33,780 bases of DNA, taken from JAAGZL01 sp050288625. Its GTDB lineage: Bacteria > Pseudomonadota > Gammaproteobacteria > Chromatiales > Chromatiaceae. The stretch is taken from NCBI GenBank assembly GCA_050288625.1, contig JBNKEE010000015.1, positions 1 through 33,780 of the forward strand, read 5' to 3'. Positions 23,874 to 33,116 of this stretch are shown piece by piece. Below the pieces are notes generated by a model that was not told the DNA's origin, did no database searches, and saw only the letters and a program-made list of their open reading frames with translations. The position numbers and the translations under genes were made by a program. The stretch's first letter is position 1; each line of letters begins with the position of its first letter.

Positions 23874-25757
23874 ATGAGCGAAGAGAAATACCCACTGCTA
23901 AATATCACTGATAATCCATCAGGACTAAGGCTGCTAGACAGGTCTCAGCTAGAGCAATTGTCTAAAGAGCTAAGATCCTTTCTGGTCGAGTCTGTGTCCA
24001 GGACGGGAGGGCATTTGGCTGCCGGGCTAGGGGTGGTGGAGCTGACTATAGCACTGCATTATGTGTTTGATACCCCCTGGGACAGGTTGGTGTGGGATGT
24101 GGGGCATCAGGCTTACCCCCACAAGATCCTGACCGGAAGGCGTGATCAGATGGATACCCTTAGGAAGCAGGATGGCCTGTCTGGATTCCCCCGGCGAGAA
24201 GAGAGCGAATTTGATTCATTTGGTGTGGGACATGCAAGTACATCCATAAGTGCTGCCCTGGGTATGGCGGTTGCGTCCAAACACAAGGGTGAGCAGCGTC
24301 AGATTGTTGCTGTTATTGGTGACGCTTCTATAAGCGGTGGCATGGCGTTTGAGGCGATGAATCAGGCTGGTGTGTTGGATACGGATCTGCTGGTTATCTT
24401 GAACGACAATGATATGTCTATATCCCCGCCCGTTGGTGCCTTCCGTAACCACCTGGCCAAGGCGCTTTCCAGTAAATTGTATACAAGGGTGCGAGAGGGC
24501 GGAAAGTCGGCTTTAAGCAATATGCCTAGTGTTAGTGAATTTGTTGGACGCTGGGAAGAACACATGAAAGGCATGGTGATGCCAGGAACCTTGTTTGAAG
24601 AGCTGGGATTTAACTACATTGGTCCAATCGACGGACACGATATCGACACCCTGATCTCTACATTAGAAAACATGAAGGAGATACCGGGACCACGCTTTTT
24701 GCATATCGTTACCCAGAAGGGTTGTGGCTTTACCCCGGCAGAGAGTGATCCATGTTTCTACCATGGGGTACCCCCTTACGACCCGGAAACAGGTGAGATT
24801 TCTAAAAATGCAACAGGTGCGACATACACTAGCGTGTTCAGTGATTGGGTCTGTGATGCCGCAGCCGAAGACCCCAGGTTGGTTGCAATAACACCTGCCA
24901 TGAGAGAGGGATCCGGGCTGGTGCGTTTTGCCGAAGAGTATCCTGAACGTTATTTCGATGTAGGCATAGCTGAACCCCATGCTCTTACCTTTGCCGCTGG
25001 ACTCTCGTGTGAAGGTCTGAAGCCGGTGGTGGCTATCTATTCCACCTTTCTGCAACGCGCATTCGATCAACTGGCTCACGACATATCTTTGCAGAATCTG
25101 GATGTAACCCTTGCTGTGGATCGGGCTGGACTGGTCGGTGAGGATGGTCCCACTCATGCCGGCAGTTTTGATCTAAGCTATGTGCGTACTCTGCCCAATA
25201 TGCTGGTTATGGCCCCTGCAGATGAGAACGAGTGTCGGCGTATGCTGCAGACGGCCTATGAATATGCGGGCCCTGCTATGGTGCGCTATCCTAGGGGCGT
25301 CGGTCCTGGTGTCCAGGTTTCTGATGATCGTACGCCATTGCCGATAGGCAAGGCGGATCTGGCCAGAGATGGCAAAAAGATCGCCTTGCTGGCATTTGGT
25401 AGTATGCTGGCACCTGCCTTGCGGGCGGCCGAGGCTATTAATGCAACCGTGGTAAACATGCGGTTTGTAAAGCCTCTGGACGAGGATATGATTATTGAGA
25501 TATCCGAGAAACATGATACCTTGGTGACCTTGGAAGAGAATGTGATCCAGGGCGGTGCCGGATCGGCAGTCAACGAATGTCTGGCCAAACATAACATTGC
25601 TATCGCAGTGTTGAATCTTGGTCTGCCGGACCGTTATATCGAGCAGGCATCTTCGTCACAGCAATTGGAGGCGTGTAGTTTGGATGTTGCTGGAATAGTT
25701 GCTTCAGTAAATGAGTATATAGGCCATGAGAAATTATCCAACTCTCTGTCCGGCTGA
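23874..25757 (+). CDS. dxs: 1-deoxy-D-xylulose-5-phosphate synthase with unusual motif residues
   Basis: Dxs condenses pyruvate with glyceraldehyde-3-phosphate using thiamine diphosphate, starting the MEP isoprenoid pathway. From ATG 23874 the chain is 627 residues, normal length, with H47 (GGHLAAGLG), DVGHQAYPHKILTGRRD (75-91), NDND (177-180), DGHD, DRAGLVGEDGPTH (H428) and RYPRG. Two motifs differ from the usual form: the cofactor GDGA is GDAS (149-152), and AEQHA around the catalytic glutamate is AEPHA (E367 kept, Gln to Pro at 368). The glutamine or histidine usual after THxG is also alanine (A429). The frame is otherwise intact, so this is not obvious decay. Starts at 23859 or 23814 are possible but less like the family. 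Confidence 0.9.
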   Translation: MSEEKYPLLNITDNPSGLRLLDRSQLEQLSKELRSFLVESVSRTGGHLAAGLGVVELTIALHYVFDTPWDRLVWDVGHQAYPHKILTGRRDQMDTLRKQDGLSGFPRREESEFDSFGVGHASTSISAALGMAVASKHKGEQRQIVAVIGDASISGGMAFEAMNQAGVLDTDLLVILNDNDMSISPPVGAFRNHLAKALSSKLYTRVREGGKSALSNMPSVSEFVGRWEEHMKGMVMPGTLFEELGFNYIGPIDGHDIDTLISTLENMKEIPGPRFLHIVTQKGCGFTPAESDPCFYHGVPPYDPETGEISKNATGATYTSVFSDWVCDAAAEDPRLVAITPAMREGSGLVRFAEEYPERYFDVGIAEPHALTFAAGLSCEGLKPVVAIYSTFLQRAFDQLAHDISLQNLDVTLAVDRAGLVGEDGPTHAGSFDLSYVRTLPNMLVMAPADENECRRMLQTAYEYAGPAMVRYPRGVGPGVQVSDDRTPLPIGKADLARDGKKIALLAFGSMLAPALRAAEAINATVVNMRFVKPLDEDMIIEISEKHDTLVTLEENVIQGGAGSAVNECLAKHNIAIAVLNLGLPDRYIEQASSSQQLEACSLDVAGIVASVNEYIGHEKLSNSLSG

Positions 25758-25819
25758 TTTGCTCCTTTACTCTTTAGTTTTTGAATTAGAATAAGCAAAA
25801 AATCAGGATTGGAGTCCTT

Positions 25820-27196
25820 ATGAAAAAGTTAGCTATTCTGTTTTCAATTTTGGTTGCTGCCCTGTTTGTGGCTCCTGGCCTTATAGGTTTTAAAGTCCAG
25901 AGCGAGCATCAGGGGATCATAGCCAGGATGCAACAGAACGGTTTTGAAGTGGTCAGCAATGTTTACCATCGGGGTTGGTTTGGTGCTCAGGCTGAAACTG
26001 AATTAAAGATGGCGCTACCTTCAGGTGTTGATGGCGAGTCATTCACCTTTATCATGCTTAGCGATATCGTCCATGGCCCCTTGTCTCCGGATGGAGGTTT
26101 GGCCCTTGCTACTATGGGCACATCGTTCCGTGTGGATGGCAAGGCGCTTTTCCCAAAAGATGAGAATACCATCTTGCAGACCACAATCGGGCTGGATGGT
26201 GGTGGTGAGACCCGGATTACGATTCCGCCATTAAAGCTTGCCGGAAAACCTGGGAGACCTGAGATTCAGTTCAGCGGCGCAGATGGTGTCCTGCTGTTTG
26301 ACGCCGACCTGACGAAAGCCAGTATAGACTTGAAGATGATGGGGCTGTGGGTAGGCGGAGAGAATGGCGAAAGTCTAAAGTTTACTGAGGCTACGCTGAA
26401 TTCAGAGTCTGAGGCTGGGCTCTTTGGGATGTTTTTGGGTAATGGGCATTTCAAGGTCAAACAGGTTGAATTTGTTAATCCGAAAAAAGATGTAGCAGTA
26501 AAGATAGATGCCATAAGTTTCTCTGGGGATACTGGGGAAGATAGTGGAAACCTTGTTTTCAACGCCAACTACTCCGTTGATGCGGTAAGTATTAAAGATG
26601 TTGTTTATGGTCCGGCCAAGCTTGAATTGGGGGTTGAGAATATCCCGGCCGAGGTGGCTGCCAAACTGCAAAAAAGCATGCAAGATGTGCGGAGCCAGGG
26701 TTTATCTAAAGAGCATGAGAGTATGGCTATGATGAGCCTGCTGATGGGTGCGGCCCCGGACCTGTTGAAGGCCAATCCCAAGATAAGCATAAAACGCCTG
26801 TTCGTGAAGACTCCAGATGGAGATATAGATGGAAATATATCTATTGCAGCCAAAGATCTGCGGTGGGATGAAATAGGAAATATGCAGGCTGTATTACAAA
26901 AGATTGAAGCTGAAGCCGCTCTAAGTTTGCCTGAGAAGTTGTTAAAAGCGGTAATGGAGATGCAGGCGAAGGTTGCTTTAACGCGGCAGATAGAGCAACG
27001 AAAGAAGATGGGTCATGAGATAACAGAGCCTTCAAAAGAAGAGTTGGATAAGTTGGGTAACGAGATGGCGGAACAGCAGCTTGCACTTTTGCTGCAACAG
27101 GAGTTGGTGAAGCGCGACGGCACAAACATCTCCAGTAAGGCTAAGTTGGGTGGTGGGTTGCTCAGTGTTAATGGAAAGACTATTCCGTTGCGTTAA
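25820..27196 (+). CDS. YdgA/DUF945-family protein
   Basis: This 458-residue protein has an N-terminal hydrophobic signal or anchor (LAILFSILVAALFVAPGLIG), then the family's VSNVYHRGWFGAQAETEL stretch (near 45-62, Y-x-RG-x-F motif), and a long beta-rich then helical body. E. coli YdgA belongs to this family; it is envelope associated and its role is poorly known. A strong GGAGT ribosome site lies 4-5 bases before the ATG. It follows dxs by 62 bases on the same strand, perhaps as an operon. Its stop overlaps that of the convergent rnd gene by 4 bases. Confidence 0.85.
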   Translation: MKKLAILFSILVAALFVAPGLIGFKVQSEHQGIIARMQQNGFEVVSNVYHRGWFGAQAETELKMALPSGVDGESFTFIMLSDIVHGPLSPDGGLALATMGTSFRVDGKALFPKDENTILQTTIGLDGGGETRITIPPLKLAGKPGRPEIQFSGADGVLLFDADLTKASIDLKMMGLWVGGENGESLKFTEATLNSESEAGLFGMFLGNGHFKVKQVEFVNPKKDVAVKIDAISFSGDTGEDSGNLVFNANYSVDAVSIKDVVYGPAKLELGVENIPAEVAAKLQKSMQDVRSQGLSKEHESMAMMSLLMGAAPDLLKANPKISIKRLFVKTPDGDIDGNISIAAKDLRWDEIGNMQAVLQKIEAEAALSLPEKLLKAVMEMQAKVALTRQIEQRKKMGHEITEPSKEELDKLGNEMAEQQLALLLQQELVKRDGTNISSKAKLGGGLLSVNGKTIPLR

Positions 27197-28344
27197 CTGT
27201 GCTTGAGCACTAGTTTTCCGTTTTCCATCTTGGGAGTTGTTTTTCCTTTTAACACTCCAACCAGAACATCCCCCACTAGCTCCTTGCGCCAGCCGTGTAG
27301 CAACTCAGGATCGTTGTTGCCGATTACAATCTGTTCCAGTTCTCTGCGACTAGCCAGCGCGCTTGGTGTTATCTCTTCCTGTTCTGCTATAAGGCGCAGG
27401 CAACATTGAAGGAGATCAACCATGGCCTCCTGGTTAGTTGTTACTGAAGCTGTTCTTTTCTTTGCCTGAGGCCATTTTTCTCGCGGTAATTCTTTAGCGT
27501 CGGAGATTAGTTTTAACAAGACATCTCCGTTACGCTTTATAACGCCGATCTCCAATCCTCGTATTCTTTCCAGGCCTTTTGCGTCTCCTGGTTGGCGTCG
27601 CGCCAGATCGACTAATATCTCGTCTTTCAGGATCCAGCGTCTGGGACGATCGGATTGTTCCGCCATCCGCTCTCGCCATGCGGTTAGTTTCTGGAGTATG
27701 GCAAGTTGTACTCCTTTCAGATGTTGATTGCCTTTGATGCGCTGCCACATGACTTCTGGATCAATTGTGTATGTTGCTGGATCTGTAAGCTCGGCAAAGT
27801 CCTCTTGCAACCAAGTATCACGGCCCAGAGATTCAAGTTTTGCGTTGATGTGCAGATAGATGTCTCCAAGATATATGACATCATCCAGGGCGTAGCGCAG
27901 TTGTTCCTTGCTAAGGGGGCGTTGCGACCAGTCGGTGCGGGAGTGCCCCTTTTCCAGTTCACGTCCAGTGAGTTTTTGTACCAGGTTGCCATAGCCGATC
28001 TGATCGCCTAGTCCCAGCAGGGTGGCAGCTAGCTGTGTGTCGAACAGTGGTTGCGGTAGTTTGCCCCACAGCTGATGGAATATTTCCAGGTCTTGGCGAC
28101 CGGCATGGAATATCTTTACTATAGCTTCGTCGTAGATGATGTTTACAAGTTCGCTCAGGTCCTTGATGGTCAGAGGGTCTACGCTGGCGGCAACCGAGCC
28201 GTTGCTTATTTGGAGTAGGCAGAATTTTGGGTAGTAGGTCTTGTCACGGATAAATTCCGTATCTAACGCCAGCCACGCGCTGTTTTTGAGTTTGACGCAT
28301 AGCTCTTGAAGCTGTGCTCCGTTTTCGATGTGTAGTTCTAACAT
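27193..28344 (-). CDS. rnd: Ribonuclease D
   Basis: RNase D is a 3'-5' exonuclease that trims tRNA precursors. The 383-residue chain has the DEDD exonuclease motifs: D28 and E30 in ALDTEF, HAGRQDLEIFHQLWG, and YALDDVIYL near 165-173, followed by HRDC domains (WRERMAEQSDRPRRWILKD). The ATG at 28344 (MLELHIENG) fits the family start; an ATG 45 bases upstream would add residues unlike relatives. It is convergent with the DUF945 gene (4-base shared stops) and divergent from the small membrane-protein gene. Confidence 0.94.
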   Translation of the reverse strand: MLELHIENGAQLQELCVKLKNSAWLALDTEFIRDKTYYPKFCLLQISNGSVAASVDPLTIKDLSELVNIIYDEAIVKIFHAGRQDLEIFHQLWGKLPQPLFDTQLAATLLGLGDQIGYGNLVQKLTGRELEKGHSRTDWSQRPLSKEQLRYALDDVIYLGDIYLHINAKLESLGRDTWLQEDFAELTDPATYTIDPEVMWQRIKGNQHLKGVQLAILQKLTAWRERMAEQSDRPRRWILKDEILVDLARRQPGDAKGLERIRGLEIGVIKRNGDVLLKLISDAKELPREKWPQAKKRTASVTTNQEAMVDLLQCCLRLIAEQEEITPSALASRRELEQIVIGNNDPELLHGWRKELVGDVLVGVLKGKTTPKMENGKLVLKHS

Positions 28345-28434
28345 AAAATTCTTATAATCCTTGGTAGACGGTGGTGCACAGGATAACATTGGGCGGAACT
28401 AATTGATGCATGCGTATCTCTATTGGACCGATTT

Positions 28435-28950
28435 GTGAAGTCGTTACTTAAGCTGTTTTTCGATATCTGTATGTTAAGGGCTAGGCCTCAGGACATACCT
28501 TCTTCCAGCGCCTTGCTGTTGCTGAGCGTTGTATTGGTTCTTGTCTCCGGTGTTGTATCGATGTTGAGTTCGGTGGGTGGTCTGACACAGGCGGTCATGA
28601 TTTCTCTACTTGATTTGGCTATGACGTTGGTTCTATTGGCGGTTTCTCTGAACATAATGGGTCTGTCATCTAGATTGATTCAGACGGCCACTGCTATGTT
28701 TGGTACTGGAGTTATTATCAATATGGTTTCTATTCCAGTGGTTATCTTGTTGAATGGCACTCCAGAAAACTCAGAATATAGTCTCCTGGGTGCCTTGCTC
28801 TACTTTGCGCTGTTGGTCTGGAGCGTGGTGGTGATGGGTCATATTCTTCGGCACAGTTTCAATTTGAGATTTAGTGGCGGGATATTGATCGCAATAGCCT
28901 ATTTCCTGATGATCAATACCCTGGTGCAGACTTTTCTGCTTACGGCATAG
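28435..28950 (+). CDS. Small five-segment inner-membrane protein
   Basis: About 171 residues with five predicted membrane spans (near 25-45, 53-75, 82-107, 117-136, 145-168) and an RPQDIPSS segment before the first span. It resembles short bacterial Yip1-like membrane proteins but I cannot assign a function. No ATG lies at the expected start: GTG 28435 (TTGGA upstream) or TTG 28423 are the options, and an ATG at 28471 would cut off the conserved-looking N-terminus. It precedes mpl by 8 bases and is likely cotranscribed with mpl and ubiX. Confidence 0.72.
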   Translation: MKSLLKLFFDICMLRARPQDIPSSSALLLLSVVLVLVSGVVSMLSSVGGLTQAVMISLLDLAMTLVLLAVSLNIMGLSSRLIQTATAMFGTGVIINMVSIPVVILLNGTPENSEYSLLGALLYFALLVWSVVVMGHILRHSFNLRFSGGILIAIAYFLMINTLVQTFLLTA

Positions 28951-28958
28951 GGGCAAAC

Positions 28959-30326
28959 ATGCGAATTCATATACTGGGAATCTGCGGAACCTTTATGGGC
29001 GGGTTGGCCCTGCTGGCCCGTGCCCTCGGACATGAGGTGAGCGGTTCCGATGCCGGGGTCTATCCGCCCATGAGCACCCAGTTGGAAGAGGCTGGCATAA
29101 AACTGATGGAGGGATACGAGCCGTTGCATCTGCAACCGGAGCCGGACTGTGTGGTGGTGGGTAATGCCATGACACGGGGTAATCCGGCGGTGGAGTATAT
29201 GCTGGAGCAGGGTATGCGTTATACTTCCGGCCCCCAGTGGCTAGCAGAGCATGTGCTGCATGGGCGATGGGTGTTGGCGGTCGCCGGCACCCATGGCAAG
29301 ACCAGTACCGCCAGCCTGCTGGCTTGGATATTGGAAGATGCCGGCATGGATCCGGGCTTCCTCATAGGCGGCGTTCCTCAAAATTTTGGCATCTCGGCCC
29401 GTTTGGGTGGTACGCCTTTCTTTGTGGTGGAGGCAGACGAGTACGATACCTCTTTTTTTGATAAGCGTTCCAAGTTTGTCCACTACCGGCCTCGTACCCT
29501 TATTCTGAACAACCTGGAGTTTGACCATGCCGACATCTTTGATGATTTGGCCATGATCCAGCGCCAGTTTCACCACCTGGTGCGCACCATCCCAGGCAAT
29601 GGCATGATCATCGCGCCAGGCGAGGACCATGCTATTGATCAGGTGCTGGAGATGGGATGCTGGACCCCGGTGGAGCGGTTCTTTGCTCAAGGCGATACTC
29701 AGTGGCACAGTGCCGATTCTAATCCTCAGGCAAGCGAATTCGATCTGTACTGTGGAGAGGAAAAGATGGGGCATGTGCATTGGGATCTGAACGGTCAACA
29801 CAATCTGAATAACGCCTTGGCTGCGGTGGCCGCAGCCCGCCATGCCGGAGTGCCACCAACGGTCGCTATTGAAGCGCTTGTTAGCTTCAAGAATGTAAAA
29901 CGCCGTATGGAGCTACGGGGTGAGGTGGACGGTATTTCTGTCTATGATGACTTTGCGCACCATCCCACCGCAATTTCTACTACTCTGGACGGTATGCGTG
30001 CTCGGGTAGGGACAGAGCGCATCATCGCCGTGTTAGAGCTTCGTTCCAACACCATGCGCATGGGAGTGCATGGGCAAAAGTTGGCTGCGTCGCTGGAGTT
30101 GGCTGATCTGGTTATGGTCTATGCTCCTGGTGAATTGGAGTGGGATGCGGCATCGGTATTCAGTGTGTTGGGTGCAAAGGCGCGCACATTTGAGTCAGTC
30201 GATTCTATTGTTGCTACCCTTAAAAACGATGTGAAGAGTGGAGACCATATCCTAATTATGAGCAACGGCGGCTTCGGCAATATTCACCAACTGTTGTTGG
30301 ACGCCCTCAATGAGAAAATGAAATGA
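28959..30326 (+). CDS. mpl: UDP-MurNAc:tripeptide ligase Mpl (peptidoglycan recycling)
   Basis: Mpl joins recycled L-Ala-gamma-D-Glu-meso-DAP to UDP-MurNAc, returning it to cell-wall synthesis. The 455 residues show the Mur ligase plan: N-terminal MRIHILGICGTFMGGLALLAR, the ATP P-loop AGTHGKTSTA (109-118), FVVEADEYDTSFFDKRSKF, and the C-terminal YDDFAHHPTAI. The MGGLA and FMGG wording separates it from MurC. An AGGGG ribosome site precedes the ATG. It overlaps ubiX by the ATGA junction. The neighbouring slt makes the muropeptides that feed recycling. Confidence 0.95.
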   Translation: MRIHILGICGTFMGGLALLARALGHEVSGSDAGVYPPMSTQLEEAGIKLMEGYEPLHLQPEPDCVVVGNAMTRGNPAVEYMLEQGMRYTSGPQWLAEHVLHGRWVLAVAGTHGKTSTASLLAWILEDAGMDPGFLIGGVPQNFGISARLGGTPFFVVEADEYDTSFFDKRSKFVHYRPRTLILNNLEFDHADIFDDLAMIQRQFHHLVRTIPGNGMIIAPGEDHAIDQVLEMGCWTPVERFFAQGDTQWHSADSNPQASEFDLYCGEEKMGHVHWDLNGQHNLNNALAAVAAARHAGVPPTVAIEALVSFKNVKRRMELRGEVDGISVYDDFAHHPTAISTTLDGMRARVGTERIIAVLELRSNTMRMGVHGQKLAASLELADLVMVYAPGELEWDAASVFSVLGAKARTFESVDSIVATLKNDVKSGDHILIMSNGGFGNIHQLLLDALNEKMK

Positions 30327-30934
30327 TGTTAGATCCCAACAAACCCATTGCCCTGGCCATAACCGGCGCATCCGGTAGCATCTATGGTCTGCGGTTACTG
30401 GAGCATCTGATCCAGAACGGGCGCAAAGTCTTTCTTATGATATCCAAGGCGGGTGAAACGGTTATCCCTATGGAGACTGACCTGGATCTGCCGGCTGATA
30501 CCGTTCGGGCCGAGGCCATGTTGGTCGAGCGCTACCGAGCCGCAGATGGGCAACTGCGTCTTTTCGGGCGTGAGGAGTGGACCGCCCCGGTAGCCAGCGG
30601 CTCTAATCCACCTGCTGCCATGGTGGTATGCCCATGCACTGCTGGCACCCTTTCCTCTATCGCCTGTGGTGCCAGTAATAACCTTATCGAACGGGCCGCA
30701 GACGTTATGCTGAAGGAGCAGCGCAGGTTGGTTTTGGTGGTGCGGGAGACCCCGCTATCCGCCATCCACTTAGAGAATATGCTAAAACTGGCGCGATTAG
30801 GGGTGGTGACCATGCCGGCCAGTCCAGGTTTCTACAATAGACCTCAGACCATTGACCAGATCGTAGACTTTATGGTTGGACGGGTGCTGGATCATCTGGA
30901 GATTGAGCATGATTTAGTTAGGCCTTGGGGTTAG
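30323..30934 (+). CDS. ubiX: Flavin prenyltransferase UbiX
   Basis: UbiX makes prenylated FMN, the cofactor of the UbiD decarboxylase in ubiquinone synthesis. The 203 residues contain AITGASGSIYGLRLLEHL at the N-terminus, VVCPCTAGTLSSIACGASNNLIERAADV in the middle, and RLVLVVRETPLSAIHLENML with the catalytic-type RETP motif, then MPASPGFYNRP. Its ATG overlaps the mpl stop (ATGA, 30323-30326); the next codon is also ATG. Its own stop shares bases with that of the convergent DedA-PAP2 gene. Confidence 0.95.
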   Translation: MMLDPNKPIALAITGASGSIYGLRLLEHLIQNGRKVFLMISKAGETVIPMETDLDLPADTVRAEAMLVERYRAADGQLRLFGREEWTAPVASGSNPPAAMVVCPCTAGTLSSIACGASNNLIERAADVMLKEQRRLVLVVRETPLSAIHLENMLKLARLGVVTMPASPGFYNRPQTIDQIVDFMVGRVLDHLEIEHDLVRPWG

Positions 30935-32925
30935 TCTTTATCCTCTTTTTCTAACCACAGCAGAACCACTCCTAACTCCGTTGCTTGCTTTTGCAACAGC
31001 TCTTTACTTTCATCAGGCAGTATCAGAAGCGGCTCCTTGAAATCTTCTTTGGTCTCCGCGAACGCCAGCATTCCTGCTATAGTCTCTTTTTGCAGCTCGG
31101 CAATGTTTCCCAGCCAGAGTGGCTTTTCTTCCGGTTGCAACTGGACATAGGCGGGCCATAGGCGCAGTACCAGGCATCTGGAATCAGGTAAGGTCTTGAT
31201 CAGGGCCAGAGATTCATGTCTGCCGTCGTGCAGTTGTGGCAACAGCGGTAGCTCCTTTATTGGCAGGCCTGGCGAGAGAAATTTCAGGAGTCCGCTCCAG
31301 GTCAGGTTTTTTGCCTTAGTCCATCCCTTGGGCTTCAGGATAGATTCCAGTTGCGTCAGATCCCCCGCATATTGGATGTTCAGGGGATAGTTGCGTTGAT
31401 TACGGCCATCTTTTCGTATCAGGGGCAGCTCTTTCCAGCCGCCGTATCGCCACTGCTCTGTCTGGATCTGGGTGATCTCAGGTTTGGGTAGATACTGTTC
31501 CAGGTCAAGATCATGTTTCAACCTGGTCTGAATAGTGGTAGCGCCGGCCATGATCAAGATAGAGATAACACTCAGTCCTAGCCAGTGGGTTTCGGCCAGT
31601 GTGTGACGATAGTAGGCAATCCCGAGTATGGCTATCCAGCTTATACCTAGGGTAATGCTCCCCAGGATATCCGACAGCCAATGTACACCTAGATAGAGGC
31701 GGCTCAGGGATACCAGGATGATCAGCAGTCCGGCCAGGCTATAGGGTAACCATCGCCATCTTTCGCGCATCGCGCGTGCGATGATTACAGCCAAAAACCC
31801 GAATAGGACTACGGCCCTCAAGGCGTGTCCGCTAGGGAAGGAGTATGCACCTAGCTCTGGTACCTGATTGGGGGGACGCGGGATCTGCAGTCCGTGCTTT
31901 AGTGCGACAGATGCCAACAAGGCAAAAGCCACGGCAGCCAACCAGTACAGCATTGTGCGCCAATGCCTCTGCATGGCCAGGAAAAGGCCAACCGTAATGA
32001 TAAGTATCGAGACCACCACGTCATCGGCAAGGTGGGTGCAGAACAGCATCAGATGGTTGGCCCAAGGGGTATGCAAGCTCTTGAGCGCATTGAGAACCGT
32101 ATGGTCTATCCCGGCCAGGGCGCTGCCACCTAGCAGAGCACCCAGCAGCAGGGTTGAGAGCCCAATGGCGAATATCAGGATAGTGGCTAGTAAGGCCAGC
32201 CCCTTTGCCTCTGGATGTTTGGGGTCGGCCAGTGCTTCTGCCGTGTCAGTGAATGCCGGATGCAGTCGCGACCAGTTGAGGAAGGATTGCAGCCAGGAGC
32301 TGGCATGGGGCTGACAAAAGCGAAAGGTTATACGTACCAGTCGAACCATCAGCCAAATCATGATCGCCAACAACACAATGAGTATCACCAGCCGGAAAGC
32401 TACCTGTGAGGCGAGTTCCAGGGATGCGCCGAACACCATGCCAGGCGCCAGATAGGCTGGGGCCCACACTATGGAGGAGAGAAAGCTGGCAAGGATAAAG
32501 CGCCAGGGCTGCATGCCCATGGTGCCGGCTATCAGTGGTACTACAGCACGTACCGGGCCAAAGAAGCGGCCAAAGGCCACGCTCATGCTACCGTGCTTGG
32601 CAAAGAAAGCCTGTCCCTGCTCTAGACTTTCCTGGTAGCGGGTGAAAGGCCAGATGCTGCTGATGCGGTCACGCAGATGATACCCCAGAAGAAAGCTGCC
32701 AACATCGCCGGTAATCGCACCGGCCACCGCCCAGGCAAAGGCCGGCCAGAACTCTACGGCTCCGGCAGATATGAGGGCGCCGATACCGAACATGATTGCG
32801 ACGCCTGGAACAATCAGCCCGACGATTGCCAGTGATTCTGTCATAGCTACCAGGAATATGGTTATCCCGGACCATACAGGGTGCATTTCGACCCACTGTA
32901 GAAGTTGCTGGAATATCTCTGTCAC
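30931..32925 (-). CDS. DedA - PAP2 phosphatase - LssY_C fusion protein
   Basis: A 664-residue inner-membrane protein with three parts. Residues 1-200 are a DedA (SNARE-associated) domain with FFAKHGSMSVAFGRFFGPVRAVVP and FILASFLSSIVWAP. Residues about 240-455 are a PAP2-type lipid phosphatase with the three motifs K-x6-RP (KHGLQIPRP), PSGH, and SR-x5-H-x3-D (SRLYLGVHWLSD). Residues about 480-664 match the soluble LssY C-terminal domain. DedA proteins act in undecaprenyl-phosphate or phospholipid flipping and PAP2 enzymes remove lipid phosphates, so a role in carrier-lipid or phospholipid recycling is plausible. The start is a GTG at 32925. Its stop overlaps that of ubiX. Confidence 0.9.
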   Translation of the reverse strand: MTEIFQQLLQWVEMHPVWSGITIFLVAMTESLAIVGLIVPGVAIMFGIGALISAGAVEFWPAFAWAVAGAITGDVGSFLLGYHLRDRISSIWPFTRYQESLEQGQAFFAKHGSMSVAFGRFFGPVRAVVPLIAGTMGMQPWRFILASFLSSIVWAPAYLAPGMVFGASLELASQVAFRLVILIVLLAIMIWLMVRLVRITFRFCQPHASSWLQSFLNWSRLHPAFTDTAEALADPKHPEAKGLALLATILIFAIGLSTLLLGALLGGSALAGIDHTVLNALKSLHTPWANHLMLFCTHLADDVVVSILIITVGLFLAMQRHWRTMLYWLAAVAFALLASVALKHGLQIPRPPNQVPELGAYSFPSGHALRAVVLFGFLAVIIARAMRERWRWLPYSLAGLLIILVSLSRLYLGVHWLSDILGSITLGISWIAILGIAYYRHTLAETHWLGLSVISILIMAGATTIQTRLKHDLDLEQYLPKPEITQIQTEQWRYGGWKELPLIRKDGRNQRNYPLNIQYAGDLTQLESILKPKGWTKAKNLTWSGLLKFLSPGLPIKELPLLPQLHDGRHESLALIKTLPDSRCLVLRLWPAYVQLQPEEKPLWLGNIAELQKETIAGMLAFAETKEDFKEPLLILPDESKELLQKQATELGVVLLWLEKEDKD

Positions 32926-33116
32926 TTTCTGATCTCACCAGTCCTGGTTACATACGTGTTAATTGTTCCATGAAATAGGGTTTTGGGCTAATAGCTGAAG
33001 AGTTCGGCAGGCTGGTTACAGGTATTATGGTAGGCGTGTTTGCTGGATATGAATTGAGTTATCCATGTTCAATGCATGGACAGAAATTACTTATAATCTA
33101 AGATGTTAGGTCGGTT

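Noticed and set aside
33062..33080. Hairpin TCCATG/CATGGA as a terminator for the DUF465 gene
   Set aside because: The stem is only 6 bp and AT-rich, and no T-run follows on the relevant strand.
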